From the NCBI GenBank assembly GCA_964650975.1, contig CAZYWA010000090.1, forward strand, positions 1-19,703: DNA of 19,703 bases, given 5' to 3'. Every line of letters begins with the position of its first letter. The stretch's first letter is position 1. Positions 15,445 through 19,703 of this stretch are shown piece by piece. The DNA is from CAZYWA01 sp964650975 [NCBI: uncultured bacterium] (GTDB taxonomy: Bacteria > JADJOY01). The notes beneath the pieces are model-generated. The model made no database searches. It saw only the letters and a program-made list of their open reading frames with translations, and had not been told where the DNA came from. A program made the translations under genes and the position numbers.

Positions 15445-16223
15445 GCGCCGAGCGACCGCACGCAGGAAAGCACGTGATCGTGACCGGGGCGGGAACCGGG
15501 ATCGGCCACGCGATCGCGGCACGCTTCGCCCGCGACGGAGCGCGGCTCAGCCTCTTCGCGCGCGACGGAGCGCGAGTCGCCCAATCGGCGCGCGAGCTGG
15601 GCGGCGCCGCGGCGGCGCACACGGCCTCGCTCGACATCCGGGATCGCGACGCGGTGAGCCGCGCCTTCGCCGCGGCGGTCGCAAAACACGGACCGATTCA
15701 CGCGCTGGTCGCGAACGCCGGCATCGGCGGGGCGAACGAGCCGGGCGACCAGGACCGCTTCGACGATCTGGTCGCCACCAACCTGACCGGCACCTACAAC
15801 TGCGTGCGCGCCGCTCAGCAGCACCTCGCGGCCGGGCCGGATGCGCGCCACCTGGTGATCGTGTCGTCGATCCTGGCTCGGATCGGAGTGCCGGGTTACA
15901 CGGGCTACTGCGCGTCGAAGGCCGGGCTCCTCGGCCTCTCGCGCGCGCTCGCGGCCGAGCTCGCGGGCCAGAACATCCAGGTGAACGCCGTCTGCCCCGG
16001 TTGGGTCGACACCGAGATGGCGCGCGACGGCCTGCAGGGCATGGCCACCGGCATGGGCATCACCTTCGAGCAAGCACGCGAGATGGCCATGTCGGCGGTG
16101 CCGATGCGCCGCATGAGCGAGCCGGAAGACATCGCCGGGCTCGTCGCCTGGCTCGTCTCGCCCGACGCCCGCGGGGTCACCGGCCAGGGCCTCGACATGA
16201 ACGGCGGCGCGTTCATGTCGTGA
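15441..16223 (+). CDS. SDR-family NAD(P)-dependent oxidoreductase
   Basis: This 260-residue classical SDR has the usual length. Seen motifs are TGAGTGIG (15-22), NAG (92-94), Asn114 in TNLTGTYN, Ser143 in VSSILARIG, and Tyr156/Lys160 in YCASK. The C-terminal half matches the FabG/3-hydroxyacyl dehydrogenase style (VNAVCPGWVDTEMA, then the closing GLDMNGGAFM). 3-Oxoacyl reductase or 3-hydroxybutyrate-type activity is therefore possible but not established. The ATG overlaps the transferase stop (ATGA), with AAAGGA about seven bases upstream. The pair is therefore probably co-translated, although no functional link to the N-degron pathway is known to me. It is only distantly related to the SDR at 2138-2983. 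Confidence 0.92.
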   Translation: MSAERPHAGKHVIVTGAGTGIGHAIAARFARDGARLSLFARDGARVAQSARELGGAAAAHTASLDIRDRDAVSRAFAAAVAKHGPIHALVANAGIGGANEPGDQDRFDDLVATNLTGTYNCVRAAQQHLAAGPDARHLVIVSSILARIGVPGYTGYCASKAGLLGLSRALAAELAGQNIQVNAVCPGWVDTEMARDGLQGMATGMGITFEQAREMAMSAVPMRRMSEPEDIAGLVAWLVSPDARGVTGQGLDMNGGAFMS

Positions 16224-16265
16224 GGAGGCACTCGACCCGGCAGGTTGGTCGGTGTCATTGAAATC

Positions 16266-16567
16266 TCACGCGCGCGTTTCGAGCCCGACTCCTTGAGCTC
16301 GGCGGCGAGCTTCGCGGCGATCGTTTTTCCCCATTCCTCGCCGGCCGACATGCTCTCCTCCATCACCACCGGCATCTTGGCGACGATGCTGCGACCCACC
16401 GGCGACGAGTAGAACTCGACGAGCTTGTCGAGCTCCTCCTCGGTGAAGTGCTTTTCGTAGACCGGAATCACGAGCTCGTCGAAATCCTGCGCCTCGGCTT
16501 TCGCCGCGAACCGGTCCCGGAACTCGTGGGGCACCTGAGGTTCGACGAGTCGTCTCCACCGTTTCGG
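16266..16567 (-). pseudogene. C-terminal fragment of a DUF2059 protein
   Basis: The frame on the minus strand reads VPHEFRDRFAAKA, then VIPVYEKHFTEEELDKLVEF, YSSPVGRSIVAKMP and MEESMSAGEEWG. This is the characteristic C-terminal domain of DUF2059 secreted or periplasmic proteins. The expected signal peptide and N-terminal helical part are missing: a stop lies at 16568-16570 and the only start is a GTG at 16532-16534. The normal stop is also lost. The frame runs through a CG repeat at 16269-16276 and on into sequence antisense to the SDR gene. Removing one CG unit would restore a TGA at 16266-16268. It is most likely a decayed gene. The roughly 225 bases upstream, to 16795, hold nothing I can identify. 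Confidence 0.65.
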
Positions 16568-16795
16568 TCATTTCGGATTTGCAGAGCAAGAAGTCCGGCG
16601 ACCCGGTCGTTCTCGGGTCGAAGGATCGCGAGCGCGATCTGGCGGGTCGGGGCGTCTCTATCCATATCCAAGAGAACGACGGCCGAATCTCTCGGATTCG
16701 CCGGGCTTCTGCGATCCGAGAATTGGCGGATCAGTTGCATCCTCGTCCAATCGGGAGACCCGAGCGACGTTTGGAACTTCGAGTCTGAGCGCGAG

Positions 16796-17905
16796 TCACC
16801 CACCCGCGAGCCACGCCGACCAGGAAGGTTTTTCCGTCCCGTCGGTGTGGCGCAGGCCGCAGGATTCGAAGAAAGCGGCCTGCGGTTGCGAGAGCGAGCC
16901 CGACGGGAGGGTCGAGAGATCGGGGTCGTGGAGGAACGACCAGATGCTGGTGTCGACCGGTAGCCCGGCGACGAGCGCGCGGAAGCGGCTCACGAAGCTC
17001 GCCTGATCGCCCTCGCTCCCGGGCAGGAAGATGAGCGAGTTGCCCGACGGGTAGCCGAGCTCCGCAAAGATCAGCGGATGGTCGAGCACGGACGAGATCC
17101 GCGAGTAGTAATCGTCCGGCAGCGCCGCGGTGCTGCCGATCAAGGACCCCAAGAGCGCGGGGTAGCTCGAGAGCCCGACGAGATCGAGCTTGGGCTCGAA
17201 CGGCGCCAAGAGTCCCGCGAGGTTCGACGCGGCCGCCGCCGGTCCGCCCGCGAAGTCGCGATACACCGATTCGTACTGGAAGTAGACGAAGACCTGGGTC
17301 GAGGGCCGGATCGACTTCACCTGGTCGTAGGCCTCCTGCGCGAGGCTCGCGAAGGCGAGGTAGTCGTCGGGATGCGCCGCTGCGTAGCCCTGGATCTCGG
17401 TGGCGAGCGAGAAGTACGCGGGCTTGATCTCGCGCACGAACCACTCGACCTCGTCGAGGAACGCTTGGCGAACGTCCGGGTTGGCGAAGGTCGCGGGCCC
17501 GATGTAGCTCGACGGCAGCGCGATCTGGTCGCGGTTCGATCCGACCACCGGCAGCACGCCGAGCACCAGCTCCATGCCTCGCTTCTTCGCCTGGCTCGCG
17601 ATCTCGCGCGCGCTCGAATGCACCGAGTCGTTGGAGGCGCCGGTCAACCCCGTCCAGGCGATCGGCTCGGTGTGGAGCAGCTTCCGGCCCGCCATTCCGG
17701 CGAGATCGTAGGCGTCGCCGTATACGTCGCCGCCTCCCACCGATCGCGGCACCAGCGAGGTGCCTTGATCGGCCGGTCCCGTGGCTTGCGGAACGGAGCC
17801 GGAACCGCCGAGCGCGCCGCACGCGGCGGCACCGGGAGACACGAGCAGTACCCCCAGCGCCGCGACGCGCGCGCTCGCCGACACCACCCTCTTCCAAGCG
17901 CTCAT
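16796..17905 (-). CDS. Secreted clan GH-A-like TIM-barrel protein
   Basis: The 369-residue product has an export signal (RVVSASARVAALGVLLVSPG, then AAAC). Cys29 could be lipidated, but the lipobox is weak. The remainder reads like a clan GH-A TIM barrel. Glu170 ends a strand in YFSLATEIQGY, where GH-A enzymes carry their acid/base. Glu282 ends a later strand in LIFAELGYPSG, where the nucleophile sits. The C-terminal phrase GLRHTDGTEKPSWSAW is common in such glycosidases. It may act on a galactan- or glucan-like polymer outside the cell, but the family is not assigned. The ATG has GGAGGG about five bases upstream and overlaps the alpha/beta hydrolase stop as ATGA. Confidence 0.78.
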   Translation of the reverse strand: MSAWKRVVSASARVAALGVLLVSPGAAACGALGGSGSVPQATGPADQGTSLVPRSVGGGDVYGDAYDLAGMAGRKLLHTEPIAWTGLTGASNDSVHSSAREIASQAKKRGMELVLGVLPVVGSNRDQIALPSSYIGPATFANPDVRQAFLDEVEWFVREIKPAYFSLATEIQGYAAAHPDDYLAFASLAQEAYDQVKSIRPSTQVFVYFQYESVYRDFAGGPAAAASNLAGLLAPFEPKLDLVGLSSYPALLGSLIGSTAALPDDYYSRISSVLDHPLIFAELGYPSGNSLIFLPGSEGDQASFVSRFRALVAGLPVDTSIWSFLHDPDLSTLPSGSLSQPQAAFFESCGLRHTDGTEKPSWSAWLAGG

Positions 17906-18831
17906 CGCGCCCTCCGGAGCGGGCGGGCCGGATGGCCCTGCGCCGCGAGGAACGACAGCACCGCATCCGCCCAGCGCGAGGGGTCCTCGAGCATCGGGTA
18001 GTGGCCGAGATCGTCGAGCCAGGTGAGACGCGAGCCGGGGATCTCGACCGCCAGCCGCTCGGCGATCGCGGGAACGGCGATGGGATCGCGCCGGCCCCAC
18101 AGCACGTGCGCGGGCAAGTCGAGACGAGTCAGCGCGCCGATCCAGCGATCCCAGAAGCGCACCCGCTCGTCGAGGTAAGACGAGATCGGCGCCAGGCGAC
18201 GCCGGCCGTCGCGCAGGCTGATCGCTTCCCAGAGCGCGTCGAGCTCGGCGTCGGCCACCGCGCTCGCGCGTCCCAGGATGCGCCGGATCTGCAGCTTGAA
18301 CACCTGCTTGTTGCCGAGCGCCGCGAACGCCGGCCCCAGGCGCTTGTCACGCAGCAGGATCTGCGGCAGCGAAAGGTGCGCGAGCTCGATGTGCACGCTG
18401 CCGTTCGCGAGCGTCAGGCTCTCGATCTCGACACCCAGCCCTCCGCGCTCGCGGCGCGCCATGAGCTCGGTGGCGACACTGGTGCCGTAGTCGTGCGCCA
18501 GCAAGTGGCCGCGCTCGATCCCCAGCTGCCGCCACACGCCGAGCGCCACCTCGGCCTGCTCGATCAGCGAGTACGAGTAGTCGGTGGGCTTCTCGGAGAG
18601 CCCGAAGCCCAGGTGGTCGTGGAGGACCACCCGGTGGGTCCGCGCCAGCGCGTCCAGGGCGCCGTGAAAGTCGAGCGAGCAGGTGGGAAACCCGTGCAGC
18701 ACCAAGAGCGCCGGCGCCCGTGGCGGACCCGCCTCGACCACGAACACCTCGCGGCCGAAGATCGAAACGAAACGGCCGCGCTGCCTCCATGCGGCCAGCG
18801 CGCGAGAGGAAACCTCGAGCCCGTTCGACAT
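17902..18831 (-). CDS. Alpha/beta hydrolase with an Asp nucleophile motif (epoxide hydrolase/dehalogenase-like)
   Basis: The 309-residue protein (from the ATG at 18831) has the oxyanion motif LHGFPT (His46-Gly47) and the nucleophile elbow LAHDYGTS with Asp114. A charge-relay Asp249 sits in WGRRDPIAVP and His277 in DLGHYPMLED. Asp rather than Ser at the elbow is typical of epoxide hydrolases and haloalkane dehalogenases, which form an alkyl-enzyme ester. No signal peptide is seen, so it should be cytoplasmic. An alternative ATG is in frame at 18840. Neither start has a good ribosome-binding site, so the start is less secure. Its stop codon overlaps the start of the glycosidase-like gene, so the two form an operon. 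The substrate is unknown. Confidence 0.88.
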   Translation of the reverse strand: MSNGLEVSSRALAAWRQRGRFVSIFGREVFVVEAGPPRAPALLVLHGFPTCSLDFHGALDALARTHRVVLHDHLGFGLSEKPTDYSYSLIEQAEVALGVWRQLGIERGHLLAHDYGTSVATELMARRERGGLGVEIESLTLANGSVHIELAHLSLPQILLRDKRLGPAFAALGNKQVFKLQIRRILGRASAVADAELDALWEAISLRDGRRRLAPISSYLDERVRFWDRWIGALTRLDLPAHVLWGRRDPIAVPAIAERLAVEIPGSRLTWLDDLGHYPMLEDPSRWADAVLSFLAAQGHPARPLRRAR

Positions 18832-18908
18832 GGCAGCCATTCGTGCAGGCGTCGGCCGCTGGGCGTTCGATCCGGCGTGCGGCGGCCCGATCGAGCGTCG
18901 CCCGTCGC

Positions 18909-18940
18909 AACGTAGCACGCGACGGATGACGGTTCGTCAA
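18909..18940 (-). promoter_or_regulatory. Candidate promoter for the alpha/beta hydrolase operon
   Basis: On the minus strand, TTGACG (18940-18935) precedes TGCTACGTT (18917-18909), an extended -10 of the TGnTAnnnT form. The 20-nt spacer is longer than the usual 16-18, so the extended -10 is the stronger evidence. Confidence 0.35.
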
Positions 18941-18979
18941 CGGGTCTCCAGGAAATCGGCGAGAACCCCGGATCGATCC

Positions 18980-19009
18980 TTGACCCTCGCCGAAAACGCC
19001 TGGTACGGT
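18980..19009 (+). promoter_or_regulatory. Candidate sigma70-like promoter with extended -10
   Basis: TTGACC (18980-18985), an 18-nt spacer ending in TGG, and TACGGT (19004-19009) make a -35 plus extended -10 promoter for the last gene. The leader would be about 70-95 nt depending on the start used. Confidence 0.45.
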
Positions 19010-19107
19010 TGAGTACGACCTCTTCATCCTCGTCCAAAGTCGTGCGCTCCTCACCTAACGGTTGGCCGGGGGCGCGTGTCTCCATGGTCAGCGACATGGA
19101 AGTTGCG

Positions 19108-19703
19108 ATGCGACCTCTGAGGCCGTGGCAGGCGTGCTCACGCCTTGCGCTGTCAGCCTTGGCCGCGATCGCGGCGTTCGCGGCTCCCGGTATCGCCCGC
19201 GCGTCGGTCGCGTCCGCGGTGCTCCACCCCACCCCGCTCGCCACGAATCAGGTCCCGATCACCGTTCAGCTCGGCAACACGCCGGTCGGCGCCACCTCCC
19301 AGGTGCTGGACCCCAGCACGCTCTACCTGAGCTACGACACGTCCAGCCACCAGCTCACCGTTCTGGGAGCCGATCTCCTCGGCACCGACGTCACGTTCGA
19401 CTTCGGCGCGCTGCTCGAGTTCACCACCACCAACCTCCTGGTGGTGGTGAACACCGACTTCCCGGGAGCACCGACGCCGGTGGTGTCGGTGAATCCGTCG
19501 ACGGGTGCCTTCAGCAATCTCAACGTGCCCGTCGAGTTCACCGGCACGCTCACCTTCCCGGGGCAGCCAGACACTCTCGCCGCCGCGGCCACCGCCACGA
19601 TCGTGCTGTCCGGCACCTTCACCTACGATGCGGGGAGCGGCAGCATGTCGTTCGCGGGGGTCACGGGGACGTTCGGCCCGGTCAAGCTCGTCATCACCCC
19701 TCT
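19108..19703 (+). CDS. Secreted protein of unknown family (3' partial)
   Basis: The frame is open from the ATG cluster at 19084, 19096 and 19108 to the right edge without a stop. From 19108 the product begins with a standard signal peptide: basic MRPLRPWQACSR, hydrophobic LALSALAAIAAFAAPG, and a likely cut after ARA. The 19108 ATG also has GGAAG about five bases upstream, so I prefer it over the two earlier in-frame ATGs. The mature part seen (about 165 residues) is rich in Thr, Val, Leu and Gly, with alternating beta-strand patterns (TLYLSYDTSSHQLTVLGADL; TATIVLSGTFTYDAGSGSMS) and no Cys. I do not recognise a family. A beta-sandwich exported protein is the cautious reading. Confidence 0.7.
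   Translation, partial: MRPLRPWQACSRLALSALAAIAAFAAPGIARASVASAVLHPTPLATNQVPITVQLGNTPVGATSQVLDPSTLYLSYDTSSHQLTVLGADLLGTDVTFDFGALLEFTTTNLLVVVNTDFPGAPTPVVSVNPSTGAFSNLNVPVEFTGTLTFPGQPDTLAAAATATIVLSGTFTYDAGSGSMSFAGVTGTFGPVKLVITP

Noticed and set aside
16624-16639. Palindrome with arms GATCGCG and CGCGATC
   Set aside because: It occurs once, is short, and is expected by chance in GC-rich DNA. No promoter is near enough to support an operator.
16468-16803. Minus-strand frame upstream of the DUF2059 fragment, considered as its missing N-terminal half
   Set aside because: It has no signal peptide and no resemblance to the N-terminal part of DUF2059 proteins.
1-19703. CRISPR arrays, tRNA or rRNA genes, integrases, insertion sequences, toxin-antitoxin or defence genes
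   Set aside because: I looked for these and saw no repeat-spacer pattern, cloverleaf, transposase motif or defence domain. Only the short REP palindromes suggest mobile DNA.

Overview
This is a high-GC bacterial chromosomal window, clearly GC-rich by eye with strong G/C third-position bias. It carries biosynthetic and housekeeping genes (serB, ilvD, orn, psd, a bacterial ATE-family transferase) mixed with secreted proteins of unknown role. I see no phage, integrase, transposase, CRISPR, tRNA or rRNA signal. Secreted proteins ending in an 'F-S/A-D-G-x-E-x-G ... W-S' tail, together with FG-GAP and Fn3 modules, suggest an Acidobacteriota-like, Myxococcota-like or neighbouring deep-branching lineage. 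That placement is inference only.

Layout, left to right. The 3' part of a secreted trypsin-like protease with Fn3 and jelly-roll domains (+) converges on an SDR oxidoreductase (-). A divergent promoter region holding a degenerate REP-like palindrome leads to serB (+), which overlaps a small acidic protein gene by GTGA. A frameshifted remnant of an FG-GAP secreted protein follows (-). Then come an unrecognised membrane protein (+), ilvD (+) and a membrane-anchored SGNH hydrolase (+, GTGA overlap with ilvD). This SGNH gene converges, across a REP element and a hairpin, on an SGNH lipoprotein gene (-).

A second divergent promoter region at about 10.88-11.08 kb drives a tight four-gene run with gaps of 17-19 nt: orn, psd, a cupin and an FG-GAP/VCBS secreted protein. 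An inverted pair of REP palindromes separates it from an ATE/Bpt-family aminoacyl-tRNA-protein transferase, which is coupled by ATGA to a second SDR gene. After a decayed DUF2059 fragment (-), an alpha/beta hydrolase with a nucleophile-Asp motif and a secreted clan GH-A-like TIM-barrel protein form an ATGA-coupled pair (-). The window ends inside a secreted protein of unknown family (+).

The most unusual items are four related REP palindromes with GGAG-type heads and no transposase in view, two decayed secreted-protein genes, a shared C-terminal tail on two exported proteins, an Asp-to-Glu change at the expected catalytic acid of Psd, and a recurrent TGnTAnnnT core promoter. I do not see a convincing new multi-gene defence or metabolic system.
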